From NCBI GenBank assembly GCA_017163975.1, contig JAFFSR010000034.1:1-64000 (forward strand): a stretch of DNA of 64,000 bases. The letters run 5' to 3'. The notes below the pieces were generated by a model. It saw nothing but the letters and a program-made list of their open reading frames with translations. It searched no databases and was not told the DNA's origin. This document shows, one piece after another, positions 25,451 to 38,235 of the stretch. Numbering within the stretch: the first letter of the stretch is position 1; each line of letters opens with the position of its first letter. Source of the DNA: Anastatus disparis (taxonomy: Eukaryota > Arthropoda > Insecta > Hymenoptera > Eupelmidae). Made by a program: the position numbers and the translations under genes.

Positions 25451-26432
25451 AAATAATTGGTATATATCATATATCAAATAAATAATACAATTTATATGAA
25501 AATTGTCAATAAAAATAAGTGTGAAACCAATGAATCAATTTATAAATAAATAAATCGATACATTAATTACTTAAGCAAGAATATTTATAAAATTTTTTTT
25601 AATGTGAAATCAAGTAAAAATTACAAATTCTTTTATAAACTGATTTTAAATAATATTATTCATTTAGTACACTGACAAATTACAACACATACCAATAATT
25701 TTCGCATAATAATTTAATTTAAAAAGTGAAATAAATTTCAAGTTCACGGTTAGTAATAGAAATAAAAAGAAAAGCTGGCTAAACAGTAAACATTCAATAT
25801 CATTTAAAATATTGAGTTTTAATAATAATATTCAACAATACTAAAAACATATTAATTTTCTTTTTATGGAAAAAATATAGAATTTTATAATAATATAAAA
25901 TAAAGAAAAATTTAAAGATACCAAAATAAAGTAAACAGACTGCATCTAAAAAATAGGCAGTTGTCATCAAAACATTGCAAGTTTATTAAACTCGCAAAAT
26001 ACAAGCTCAGCGAAAATTCTCGCGGTACGCTCTTGTGTAATTCCAACAACATTAGGTCAATATAAAAATTTCAAAACATAGATCAGCAATATTCTTAATT
26101 TTCATGCAAGAATAGTAGGGCAGTGTCGAAGAATTTTAATAAATAACACTTGCAGTATTTTTTATTTACAAACACAATTGTACACGGTGTAAAAGAAAAG
26201 GAAAAAAAACATGATATTAATAAGGCCATTTAAACATTATGGATGCAACAGGAATTACATGTAATCTTGGTAAATAAGAATTGTATATATTCTGTTACAG
26301 AATAAAATAAATATCCATCAATCTAAAAATACCCATAATAATAAATCATCCCTTACATTGATTTAATAAAATGCTAACATTAATCAAACATATTAAATTT
26401 TCCTGATGAAAAATTATAAGATAAAAATCATA
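25451..26432. other. AT-rich spacer
   Basis: Very AT-rich, no gene, RNA or repeat family recognised. Confidence 0.5.
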
Positions 26433-26771
26433 ATGGAGAAGAATTATGATGATAAATTTTTATTTTTTGAAGTTTTACCAATATTTGATGGTAAAAACAT
26501 GCCACCCAGAGAATATATTAATGAAATAAAATTAGTAAGAAGTTTACCAAATAATAAAAAGAAACTGTTTTTAATTGCAAAGTGAAAACTTAGAGGTTAC
26601 ATCTTTTCTCTTATACATCGTGCTTTAATCATCAACATAGATGATTTTATAATAGCATTAAATATTCTGTATACAAATGATGAACTTACTTATTATGAAC
26701 AAAAAAATTATTGTATATATTGTGAAACTACAGGTCAGATAATTTACGACTTTTTGATCTATCGTATGTAA
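26433..26771 (+). pseudogene. Possible LTR-retroelement Gag relic
   Basis: From ATG 26433 a frame of 112 codons runs to TAA 26769-26771 with one internal TGA at 26583-26585. The translation (FFEVLPIFDGKNMPPREYI, later IDDFIIALNILYTNDELTYY) has the feel of an LTR-retrotransposon Gag N-terminal region (a 'PxFDGxN' segment followed by helical stretches). No zinc knuckle, protease or polymerase follows. AT-rich third positions. Assignment is tentative; a fragment of an unrelated gene is possible. Confidence 0.35.
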
Positions 26772-29573
26772 CGTCAATTTTAGCAAGATTGGACTTAATT
26801 ATATTCTATTATTAAAATTACCTTTAAGATAAATATATTAAATGACTTTATCTACTCTAATACTTTAATACAGTTACCTAATGCTTTATTATCATTTAAG
26901 TATTATAAATAAAGCAGCAGAGATATGAAGTTCAATAATTTTATACCAATCTTGCCTTCTTCTTTATTTGAAAGTATTATTCGCCGACTTTACAGCCCAA
27001 CGATGTTTGCAGGGTTCGTCCATTGAGGTTACATAAAGATTTATGACTTTTGAATTATTTTTTTTTAGACAACACACAACTTAGCATGCAAAATTAAAAC
27101 ATAATTTTTATATTTTTTACATATATATATATATATATATATATGTATAAAATACAACAAAAGACCCACATAAATTGACAGGTAAAAGGTTTTGTAAAAT
27201 AAAGAACAACGTATTTTATTTTGAGTTGGTCGGGTACGACATCTTTCCATTTGCACTCGTTTATTACCTTAATAAATTACATATATTTTACTAAATTCAA
27301 GAATTAATTAACTTTTGTAAATTCACCCCAGCTTTTAATTCGTGTTAATGAATTCAAACCCGGAAATTACCCAATAATTTAAGTTTACTTTAATTTTATC
27401 TAAACCTGAATTCAATAATTAGCAGTAAAATTAATATAAACAAAATAAAATTTTTGTTCTAATCAATTATAATTTAAACTTTTGAATTATAACAATCTCG
27501 ATTCTTTTCTTTATTTCTTAATTTCTAATCCTCTTTCTCGAATTTACTTCTTTACAACGTTTTTTTTTTCTTTTTATGTTTTTTAATCTTGCTTTCTATC
27601 ACTTAATTGTTAAGGGAATCGTCCAGGGACCTTGAAACCACCTGAAACATATAAGTGAAGCCTTAATCCCTAGTGTACGGTAACCTATGCAGCACCAGGT
27701 ACGTAAAAGTACGCGATGTCCATAAGAAAAGGGCAGCTTTTCAGCACCCTTTTATACCCATCACTATCAGGCTTTTTGTGCGATTCGCAGCAACTCCAAT
27801 AAGAGTCACCACTCGGGGCTTTTCGGCCGTAGGCCTAGTCTTTCCCCTACTAAACAACTAAACAAAACAGAGACAAAAATATGAAAATGTTATGGTGTAT
27901 GTTAGTGAACTTGCACTGACTCTACTTATTTTATCACCAAATAATCTTGCAAAAGACGTCCTTATGCGCAAGATTAATTTTCAAAGAGAGAGAAAAAAAA
28001 ATATATAGAGACGAGAAGAAAAAAAAATGAAACGAAAGATTACTGATTCTTATTATTATATTCTTTTTTTCTTTACTCGTGAATTATAACGAGAAAAAAA
28101 AATTTTAATAAATCACAAAAGAAACGCGTAGTTAAGTTTCTTTAATTTACCTTAACTTAAACTTTTATTACACGCGAGAAAATAAAATTTCTAAATTAAT
28201 TCAAACGTTTGTTACAAAGGCCGGATCTCTAGTAGTCTCTCTGCTGCTCTCCCTCTGCTCTGGAGCTTACTCATCCCTTCTTCTTCAATTGATGATCTAC
28301 ACTGAAAAATAAATGGTGATGTAGCTGAACTACCGGTAGTCGAACCACGCTCTCTTAAGTTCGTATGCACAGAGTCTCGCTGCAAGAGAACAGTAGCGCC
28401 TCTGTGGCAAAAGAGCTTCATTTCACATCGGAGAGACGCGAGTAGGAACTGAGAAGCCCCGCAAAAAGAACGGTTAGCTTCTTCTGTGGGGCATCACACT
28501 CACTACCAGAGAAAAGATTTGCATGCTTACTGTTTGGTAAAGCAGAAGTACTTCGTGGGACTCGTAGTTCACCACTTTCTTTTCAGTGTAGATGATTTAT
28601 CTTCTCCAGGCTGTCGAGCAGATATGCACAGAGATCAACTCGTGTATGCTTATAACAATCTTCTCTAGATGCGAATACCCCCTATACATATCCTATCTAA
28701 GATACTAAATATCCTTTTTATGCATAAATGTACTTATAGTGCAAAGCTGTTAATCAAAGGTCGTTCATAAATTAAAAAAACCCCTTAAAATGCTTAACCA
28801 TTATGATTTTCTTTTAACATTAGTTGTTTACATGCTTTAATATTATGATTAAAACTTCTTATAATAATTAGATACTTTAAGAGCCCCGTTTACACTTATT
28901 ATTTGAATTTAGACAATTTAGAATATTTCTTAGACCCGTATTCTGTATGTCAATTAATTTCATGATTAATAATACGTGGTAACCATTTATTTTAATTATT
29001 TTTATGTTCCTCTACTCGTTTCTTTAATTAATTAATAGAGAAAGTCGATTAAAAAAAAACTATACATAAGTGTAATGCGGTAACGACGCGTAAGCGTCGC
29101 GTCTCCTTGCCTCTCTCTCTTACTCATAGTGAAAGACAAGGAGCGCGGCATCTCTCTTTCGTTCCGTCAGCGAACGAGAATCGAACGCGAGAACCGGCCT
29201 GCGGCGGGCTTTTTATTCAAATTTAAATTTAAATCAATTTGTAAAAAAATTAATAAATTGATGACTTTTTCTTTATACAAAATTACATTCTGCACTCTCA
29301 ACTTATTTAACATAAAAAAACAAAATTTCTAACAATTAATTTCCCTGTTATTTTTATTGAATTATTTAATTTACCTTACCGACCGAAATGGTAATATCCA
29401 AAATGAGAAACATGAATAATAAAATTTTGAATTCATTTTAATTAAAAATTGATGCATTCTTAGACTCGTTGCACGTATAATAAAAATGAAGAATACTGTG
29501 ATAATACATCTGTTGATAAACCAGAAACGTCAACACATAAAACTGCAGAATTTAAAACACATATTATAAACAA
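26772..29573. other. Gene-free stretch with small repeats
   Basis: Contains a (TA)n tract at 27121-27144 and an imperfect inverted pair (gatctacactgaaaa near 28293 with ttttcagtgtagatgat near 28581). Moderately GC-rich patches lie at 27600-27860, 28210-28680 and 29080-29215. Short open frames there (for example 27673-27861) match nothing I know. Confidence 0.45.
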
Positions 29574-30295
29574 CACAGGCCTACAAATATTGGGGTCATG
29601 AAAGTTGTTGGAAAATGGAGGGTCATTTCCGAAGTAATTTTTTCCGTAGAATCCGAATCCGGGGTCCGAATTGCTTTATCACGTCAGGATTTTGAGATAT
29701 TTGAGGTTTTTTACCCAAAAAATGGCGTTTTTGGCTACTTTTGAGGTTATGTACAGAAGAGACAAAATTTTTTGGGAGTTTTTTTTTAGTTGCATCTTAT
29801 AGCACTACTCTTCCTCTTTAATTTAAGAGTCGCAGAGTTCAATTACGATTTTTCTACACCAAGTTACGCCAATTTGAAATTACGAGATATGTCCTATTAA
29901 TTGCATGACCATTTGCATTGAATACGTTGAGGCAGACATTTGTGTACTGGGTATTTTTTCTTCAAAATTTTTACTTGGGGATTTTTGGGGTTACTGATTA
30001 CGAATATGAAGTTGAGATATTAAAATTTCCAAATTCAAGATGGCGGATTCAAAATGGCGTATAAAAATTTTCAAAAAACATTGCAAATATGAAACATATT
30101 TTCATTTTCTGCTATCTAATAACTTTTGTTGTTACGATAAACATAATACATTATAGTAATTTATATTTACACAGGTATCGTGACATTGAATTTGACCTTC
30201 AGCTCGATCTTCAAGTGCATTTCAAGTTAAACTTTTTTTTACATTTAGCATTACCCAGGAACAACGACGTGGACGTAGTAAAATCTGTTCCCTTT

Positions 30296-30459
30296 GGGGT
30301 GCTGGATTTACGTGAGTCCCCTCGCCTCTCACGATCGGGGTGCTTAATTTACGTGAGTCCCCTCGCCTCTCACGATCGGGGTGCTTCATTTACGTGAGTC
30401 CCCTCGCCTCTCACGATCGGGGTGCTTAATTTACGTGAGTCCCCTCGCCTCTCACGATT
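30296..30459. repeat. 41-bp tandem repeat, four copies
   Basis: Unit ggggtgcttaatttacgtga plus gtcccctcgcctctcacgatc, four copies in 164 bp with only a few substitutions. It lies just inside the left inverted repeat of the DNA transposon, where subterminal repeats often serve as transposase-binding sites. Confidence 0.95.
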
Positions 30460-30469
30460 AGAAACTATT

Positions 30470-32166
30470 TCAGTTTAACTTATGAAATCTTTTTTTTTGA
30501 TCTAGTAAAGATCTTGACCCAGACCGTCTTTTATGACGAACATTTAGCTCATCTCGTTGAAGACACCAGCAATAGTCCGCTAACATTGTTGGAGACCATT
30601 TACCCTGATAACGTCTTTCCATTTCTTTGAGGTCCTGATGAGATCGCTCACCTTGCTCTTCGCTTACGGCACCTAGATTTTCTGGAAACCATTCTAAATG
30701 AGAGTGTAAATAATGCAATTTTACGCTCATATTGCAACCTAAATTCTGAAATTTTTCAATCATATCGTCAACTATTTCTTTGTAATCACTAACTTTATTA
30801 TTACCCAAAAATCCTTTAACAACTTTTTTAAAGCTAATCCAGGCTTCTTTTTCTACATTTGTCATAACCTGTTCAACCTCTGTTGTTTTCATTGATTCTC
30901 TTATTTGTGGTCCAACAAATATTCCTTCTTTTATCTTCGCCTCACTTAAATAAGGGAATTTATCTCTTGATATTGAAATATGCACCATCGGTATCAAGAG
31001 CCTTTACAAATTGCTTCATTAATCCTAATTTTATATGAAGCGGAGGCAACAAAACTTTTTTAGAGTCAATTAACGGTTGTTGAATAATGTTGGGATCTCC
31101 AGGTTTTAAAGTTTTACGAAGAGGCCAATCCTTTGTAACGTAATGCTTAACTCTATCTCTGCTATCCCACAAACATATAAAGCACGGATATTTTGTATAA
31201 CCCAATTATTGTCCAAGCAGCATTGAAATCATTTTTAAGTCTCCGCATACTTCCTATTTATGCTGTTCATATTTTATTGCTTTAAGAATAGTTTCTACAT
31301 TTTCATATGATTCCTTTAGGTGTACAGAATGAGCAATAGGTATTGACGCATATTTATTTGAGTTATGCAATAAAACTGCTTTCAAACTTGTTTTTGAGGA
31401 ATCAATAAACAATCTCCATTGATCAGTATCATAAGGAAGTTCTAATTTTTCAATTAAGCCTTTAACATCATTACAAAAAACATATTCATCACATGCAGAA
31501 TAATACTCAACTAATTCCTTCTCTCGATTACGATACCAACTAAAAGTAGTTCCTGGAGCAAGAAGGTGTTTCTCTTGAAGTCTTGATCCTAACAACTCAG
31601 ATTTTTCTTTCGACAAGCCTAAATCTCTGACTAAATCATTTAAAGAAGCCTGATCAAATAAAATAGGAGCATCAGAGGTTGATTCGATGTCTTCAAAATC
31701 CTGATTTTCAATATCGTCACAGACTGTATGGTCTTCAACATTTATTCTTACAAATGGAGGGCTTGGAGGAACATCACCAGATGCAAAAGGAATAGGCTTC
31801 GTTACGCCTTGCTACATTCGGATATTTTATATTACAAGCATTTTTAATATTATATCCAAATGTTTTGGTTAAACAGAAATAACATTCATTGTGGCTAACA
31901 GGTTCACACCAAATTGCAGGAGTTTTGAAAGGCATTGGTGTTACTTCTTTATGGGCATTATACCAACGTCTTAATGTTTCCACACATGATTTACAAGCCG
32001 TATGTGGAACCCAAGACTTATCCTGATTAGTTATCGAAATATTGAAGTAATTAAGATAAAATATTTTTATCGTTTCATTGATTTTCATCGCATTTTTTGC
32101 GAACACGAAGCGACTACAAATGTAGCAAAAGCTGTCAGGATTATTTAAACACTTACGCGAGGTCAT
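30470..32166 (-). pseudogene. Transposase-like gene of an uncharacterised arthropod family, broken
   Basis: I recognise the wording from unnamed proteins repeated in many arthropod genomes. The start is ATG at 32166 (MTSRKCLNNPDSFCYICSRF), with paired Cys motifs (CYICSRF, CKSCVETL, CYFC). The middle holds FIDSSKTSLKAVLLHN and CGDLKM, then FICLWDSRDRVKHYV, LPPLHIKLGLMKQFVKAL and near the end EEQGERSHQDLKEMERRYQG and LADYCW. Asp and Glu at these places could form an RNase H-type active site, which is my inference. Damage: a frameshift near 31800, a TAG near 31254, a TAA near 31206 and a frameshift near 30965. Open pieces: 31774-32166, about 31254-31800, 30960-31205 and 30470-30997. Not functional. 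Confidence 0.7.
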
Positions 32167-32796
32167 TATTGAAATGATCAACAGTTAGAATATTTAATTT
32201 TATACTTTATACCTCCAGCGAGTTGTTAACCAACAGATCAAATACAAATATTCACAAAATTTTTTCCAAAAAATAAGGCACCATGAACGAACAATTAAGA
32301 GCTATCTAGTAAATTGTTGCTTAAAATGTTATTAAAAAAATGATTTATTTGCGATTACAATAAATACAGAATCAATACAAATGGTCTTTTTTGTACAAAT
32401 AATAAAAAATTGTATATCAATGAGACGGGGCAAAATTATACTAAATGATTCACACTAAAGAAATGTATGCTTAAAGGAATTCCAAAGTGAGACGGGGCAA
32501 AATTAAAAAGAAAACATGTTTTAATATTGGCGAAGGGACTCCCGCTCGTAATTTCAAATTGGCGTAACTTGGTGTAGAAAAATCGTAATTGAACTCTGCG
32601 ACTCTTAAATTAAAGAGGAAGAGTAGTGCTATAAGATGCAACTAAAAAAAAACTCCCAAAAAATTTCGTCTCTTCTGTACATAACCTCAAAAGTAGCCAA
32701 AAACGCCATTTTTTGGGTAAAAAACCTCAAACTACGCAAAAAATTACTTCGGAAATGACCCTCCACTTTTTGACAACAAAACCATGTTGGCCTGTG

Positions 32797-33284
32797 GCAA
32801 TCTAATTATAGACGATAAAACATCTACACTTTTTGATATAATAAATATCAAAACTAACGAAAAAGAGAATTATGAAAAAACAAACATAGAACATCAAGAA
32901 AATGTTCAAGCTAATACTATTTTATTAGCCAAGAAAACTACTAGAGATGTTAAATACAATGAACCTTATATAGATCATATAAAAACAAGAGAATTTAAAT
33001 GTATTCCAATTGAATCTGAACAAACTAAAAAATTGTTAAGTAATCAAGTTATAATGCATCAAGTTCCAGTTTTAGAAGATTTCGAAACGATGCATTCATA
33101 TGTTCCGACCATAAGAAATGACAAAAAAATAATAAATTGTATAGAAAGAGAAAAATCATATACAAATGGTCTCAAACAAAATGAAGAATGCGAAAATAAT
33201 TCAAAATATGCAAAAGAAGAATCGATGATTTTTGAAAACATTAGTTCATTAATGAATGACCTTGTAAAATACGAAAACAATTGA
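32797..33284 (+). pseudogene. Hypothetical Asn/Lys-rich reading frame, split by the transposon
   Basis: A 163-codon open frame begins right at the transposon edge (NLIIDDKTSTLFDIIN) and ends at 33284. On the other side, 29486-29573 is open in a compatible frame (NEEYC...AEFKTHIINN), suggesting one older reading frame into which the transposon inserted. Very rich in Asn, Lys, Glu and Ile; no domain recognised. A further low-complexity frame at 33358-33582 (ending near KIQKFFTTNSS) may be its continuation. It could be host or element-derived. Confidence 0.35.
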
Positions 33285-33742
33285 AAATTTCTTACCAGAA
33301 CTGAACAACTCTAAAATAATCTAAGAGACTAATTTTGCAAAAGAAGCACATTCAATATTGCACATTCACACAAAATTCAATTATGGATCGAGCCTTGATA
33401 AATTAATTCAACTATGTTTAAATAAAACAAATCTTGCCAGCAAAAATAATACATCCAAACTCATTAAAAACGACACAACTAATAACAAAGATGATTCTCT
33501 ACAAGAAAATAATAAATTTTCGAAAATTCAAAAATTCTTTACAACAAATAGCTCTAATAATTCAAATAAAAAACCAAAATAAAATGGTGTTTGATAAATA
33601 TATCAAATACACTAATACTATCGAAATAAAACCAAAACAATTGAATAATAAGACGTGTCTAAAAAACAAAATTATTCCCAAAAATAAGAATATCACAATA
33701 ACTCATAATCAAGGTTAAAATAAAAAAATAATTAATAAAAAT

Positions 33743-34732
33743 TGTAACGAGTAGCAATGCTATACTCGTCATATAGACTGCGCCAGCTGATAGGCGAGGG
33801 CAGCACACGATGAACCCGGGTAACCACGTGTGAAGCGCCTTGTGCCGGCTTACATTAGATATATGTAAGTGAGACGCGTGCAGGTAAGAAGGATAGAAAG
33901 AGAGAGGAAGATAGCTGACTCTTCCTATCTCGTCATTATTGACACTGCCATTGTCTCGTTGTTAAGCTTTTTGTTGCGCTCTCTCTTTTTGTACTTTTCT
34001 TATCTTTTAGATAATTAACGTTTGATAAATTCACGCGTGTGTTTGTTGTGTGTAAGTAAGTGTGCCTGCGTAATATTAAATTCTTGTGTGTGTAGGCGGA
34101 TCACTGCACACAAGATTTAATACAAGGTTTTAATTACAGACAAACCACCTACACATGCACGCTGTGTATAGACATAGGGTGAAAGAGAGTGAGAGACATC
34201 GTGCCGGCTTCTTTTTGCTTTGTACATTTTGGCTATAGCGAACGATACATTTGAAAGATACGTTGGTTGCAACTCCGTATACGCTAGAGTACAATAATTA
34301 CTTCTTGTATTTTTCGGCGCATTTATTTATTTAGTTAATTATCTATTAGATGAATTTTATAAGCTCGGTCTGAGTGTTGAATTTAATATATTTTACTTTT
34401 GTTTTATTCTTTTCTTTTAATAAATTTTTAATCGTTATTAATATTTCAAATAAACTTGTTTATTCTGCCTGGTGTGGTAAAGAATTACCACGCCCGAGTA
34501 CCTGATCTCATATAATACACATTAAATTTATTTCATATATAACTGGCAATTTGCACGCTTTTGTATTAACAAAAGCAATTGCACAGTTGATCATTATATT
34601 TTGTATTGTAATTGAGGTACGAAATCTGAGCGGCTGGTGCAAGTGATCAGCTGATCCCATTATAAGAGGTAGGGTACTTGTAACAAAAAGTTACAAGTAT
34701 ATCTTGAACAATTTAACTTATCACCTGTTTCA
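33743..34732 (+). repeat. LTR-like repeat (candidate LTR-retrotransposon LTR)
   Basis: Starts TGTAACGAGTAGCAATGC and ends TTTCA, then a tggcgccc box at 34734, which matches the acceptor end of tRNA-Lys as in many primer sites. About 990 bp. Pieces of a second copy flank the AAGCTT-rich element (41612-41692 and about 44630-44785). No Gag or Pol follows here, so it is solo or truncated. Confidence 0.45.
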
Positions 34733-35039
34733 ATGGCGCCCATTTAACGGTGCTACACCAGACAATTAAGGTTTGTTTTTGTATTGAGAGTTTGATTGGA
34801 AATTTTAGTATTATTTTGTTTTATTCTGGCAGAGATTTTCTCTCGAGACAAGAGGAAATTCTCTTAAAAATTGAAAAAAATAATTTAAGTGTTTTTTAGA
34901 CATTTGAAGCAATTCAGATTAATTAAGTGTTTTAAAATAAATTTTTTTTATGTGGAATTTTTTTTTTTATTCAAAATTTTAGTGAGATAGAAAATTTTAA
35001 TGAGGTTTAAAAAATTTTTCTAAGTTTGAAAACCTTTAA

Positions 35040-36636
35040 GGAGAATCCTAATACCGACATAGAGTTCTACCTTATCTACATTTAAATTATGAATTTTAAT
35101 AAGAATTTAACTATTCATGACTAAAATTCGTAGGAGAGTTATTGCATTTCTGTGTTGTGTCTTTTAACGTTGCAATTCGTATTGCAACGTTAAAAGACAA
35201 TATAAAGGTAAAAATAAAGGCGAAAACTGCTTAATACGATTAACTTCTCAATATAGTTACACTAAGAAAAAAATATGATTGTATCAACTGAATCCTACTG
35301 TTAATATACCACGATGAAATATTCTATTCATTTAACAGACGAGTTCTGTTAATTTGATGGATATCGTATATTGATTCAATTTAAAATTAACTTTAATTTA
35401 ACAGCAAAGTAAGTCAAAATAGGTGTTACTTTTTATTGTGTCAAACAAGTAAGTTTTAAAGATGATAAAAACTTTTTTATTTAGTTGAAACTCAGGGGCT
35501 CTCCACAGTGTTCCGATTTCTAGATATTAATAAACACATAATTTATATTATAACAATGATCATTATTAATTTCTTAAGTGAAATTTTTTAACATTTTCTT
35601 CGACATTTCAACACTACGCTATTGATATTTACAAATAAAACCTAACATCGCTCGCTAATAATCGATATGCATCGCATTGCATCGCATTTATACATGTATG
35701 CATACAGCGGATAAATTCGTTCGTTCTTATATACTAACTGACGTGCAATCTCACCACTTGCGGGTTACAAGAAATACGCCACCTATTATTGTACTATTGA
35801 AACGTAACTGTTTTGAAAAGCGGGAGATTTAAAAATACTTATTGAATAACATAAAAATCTTTATAAAATAAATTTATCAACGACATAAATGATAAATATT
35901 TTATTTTGACTTATGTTTTTTATGTTAACTGTTATTCAATTATATCAACAGTAGGGCTGTTGATATAATTGAATTGAAACATTTGTATTGAAATAATTCA
36001 TCAGTTAATTTAAGCATATGTGCATATTATTGGTTCAATTTATAAAATTTTGTTGAAATGTAAATCATACTATTATTTTGACTTACGTTCTTTTTATTTT
36101 AACTGTTATTCAATTATATCAACAACCGTGCTGTTGATATAATTAAATTGAAACATTTGTATTGAAATAATTCATCAGTTATTTTGAGCATGCACATTTT
36201 GTTGATTCAATTCATAAAATTTTGTTGAAATGTAAGTCATACTTTTATTTTGACTTATGTTTTTTTATGTTAACTGTTATTCAATTATATCAACAGCCGT
36301 GCTGTTAAATTGGCAGCACGATCGTATTCGGGCTATTTCAACTGCACAGATTCTGTTCAATCAAAAGAATTCTGTCAGATTAACAGCAGATCTGTTGAAT
36401 CAATAACATTTCAGTTGATCTGATGAAATTTTTTTCTCAGTGTATGAATAATCGTATTATGCAGTTTTTGTCTTCATTTTCACTTTTATTCTGTCTTTTG
36501 ACGTTGCAATAAATTATTTAGAATGTTAAGAATGTGTCTCTTCTATGAATTTTAGTCAAAAATAGTTAAATTTTTATTAAAATGCATAATTCAAATGTAG
36601 ATGAGGTAGATCTCTGTGCCGGTATGAGGACACCCC
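35040..36636. mobile_element. TTAA-flanked inverted-repeat element hosting another element
   Basis: TTAA at 35036-35039 and 36637-36640. Arms of about 220 bp (left 35040-35257, right 36445-36636), ends ggagaatcctaataccg and cggtatgaggacacccc. The left arm contains a hairpin of 18-bp arms (ttttaacgttgcaat) at 35160-35200. The centre is occupied by the inner element 35258-36444. No ORF. Confidence 0.8.
35258..36444. mobile_element. Inner element with TACACTRAG ends and about 172-bp tandem units
   Basis: Ends tacactaagaaaaaaat and its inverted form (tacactgagaaaaaaat). It contains a tandem array of about 172 bp: gttattcaattatatcaaca begins at 35931, 36105 and 36275. Each unit has a small hairpin (tatcaacag...ctgttgata). 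About 1.19 kb, no coding frame. It sits in the loop of the TTAA-flanked element, so it inserted later. Confidence 0.75.
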
Positions 36637-36640
36637 TTAA

Positions 36641-38235
36641 GAACAACATTTTTTATTTCAAGTGAAGTTTAAAATCATTTTTGAGGCAAATTAAGCTATT
36701 TTTGAGTAGAAATTTTTTTTTTGTTTGTTTTTTTCGTCAGACTTACTGACACTGTAACTCTACTCCAGAAGTGTATGTTTTTTTGGTATCTGGGGTTGAT
36801 AAAAGTATATAAACTTTCAATTAAAAAACACCCTAGCCGGAATCAAGCAAAATATAGTATATTGGAGTGACGTATAGGTCCACACGAGTGTGATGTATAC
36901 ATCGATACGTTACTCCAATAAGGTAGCACCCCGGCCGAGCAAGGTAGTTTTTATGCAAATAAGCAAAACTTAGGGTGAGAATAGGCCGGTGATTTGTATA
37001 GTGTGTGCAAGTCAGTTCCGAGATTTTCGGTGGCCACACTAGCTCTTTAGGAAATAAAATTTTTTCAACTTCTTGACCTTATCCACCTGTTTAGAGTAGT
37101 GATTTTAATATTTGTATTAAATCATAAGTAATATCTGTAACAGGCTGAGCAGGGAATGGTTTTTGACTATTTAACTTTGTTTTAACCTCTACACAATTTT
37201 TATTTGTTGTTTAGTTTTTCCTTATTGTTTAAATTTATTATCGAATTTTTTATTATTTTATTTTCTTTCCTAATGAATTCCAAGCTGCCTTTCTTATTAA
37301 TTTTAACAATAGGATTTAATTTAGCTTTATTAAATATAAAGTATTTTTTCACATATACTAATTATTGTAAATTGTTTTTGTAATTAGATTTTTTTCTTAG
37401 AGTAGGTAGATAATCAGGGTAATACAAAAAGTATTGTACCTATTTTAATACCCCTACCCCTATATATATATTTAATAAGGAGTAGAAAGAATTTTGAATT
37501 TAGTCTTTTGTTTTTGAGAGCACTGATTTGTTCACGGGTTTTATAAGCCAGGTTGGACATAGTTGTGTTAAAAGGTTATTTATTTCATATTATATTAAAG
37601 TATTAGCGCTTTGAGTATTGCTTAGTAGCGTTTTTTTTGGGTATACTCATGTTGACACAATTGCTGAGATTCCTTCGATTGGTCCAATCTGGCCAATTTA
37701 AATGTTTGATTTAGAGCGATTGCTGAACTGGTTACCCGACCTTTAGTTGCTCGGACAACGGATCAGCAAGTGAATTTGTCTTCCATTAAAAGTAACAAAT
37801 AGCGATTGTCTCGCAAACTCGTGGTAAATCAGAGTCGTTGATGTAAAGAAATTGTTATTGCTTCATATTATAAATTGTTAATAAATCGTTGAAATAAAGA
37901 GTTGGTGTTGGTAATATAATTGTAAATACAGAAAGTTAAGCAATCATCTCTGTTAAAAAGAGTTGAGACTAATCGTCTTAAAATATAAATATACATACAT
38001 ATACGCTATTGGTCAATTGAAGGCCCGGATGCAATAAGGGCATTTACGCTCGGAGCACGCAAAACTGAAGTCACTTGGTAGTAAAAATTTTATTTTCTTT
38101 AAATAAATTTCAAAAAATTTGACGTTGTAAAATTCATCATGCCGCATCTTTTTTATATTAACAGTTTTTTCATAAAATTTTTATTTTTCAAGAAAAAAAT
38201 TAAAAACAAGAAAATTTTTTACATTAAATTTCAAT
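36641..38235. other. Gene-free AT-rich stretch
   Basis: Only a short hairpin is notable: tattggagtgacgtat (36860) with atacgttactccaata (36905). No gene or RNA recognised. Confidence 0.5.

Larger units (their letters stand above)
29574..32796. mobile_element. DNA transposon with long terminal inverted repeats, decayed
   Basis: Inverted repeats of about 300 bp: left 29574-29890, right about 32540-32796 (right rather shorter because of an internal gap of about 60 bp). Outer ends cacaggcc on both strands, then tggagggtcatttccgaagt, aaaaaatggcgtttttggct and aagttacgccaatttgaaatta blocks. The inside carries minus-strand pieces of a transposase-like gene and a 41-bp tandem repeat near the left end. 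I cannot read a confident target duplication. Superfamily not identified. Confidence 0.75.

Noticed and set aside
27673..28668. Short frames in GC-richer patches
   Set aside because: No recognisable domain or splice-consistent structure; left as unannotated spacer.
30296..30459. Possible CRISPR-like array of 41-bp units
   Set aside because: Direct tandem repeats with no spacers, inside an insect DNA transposon.
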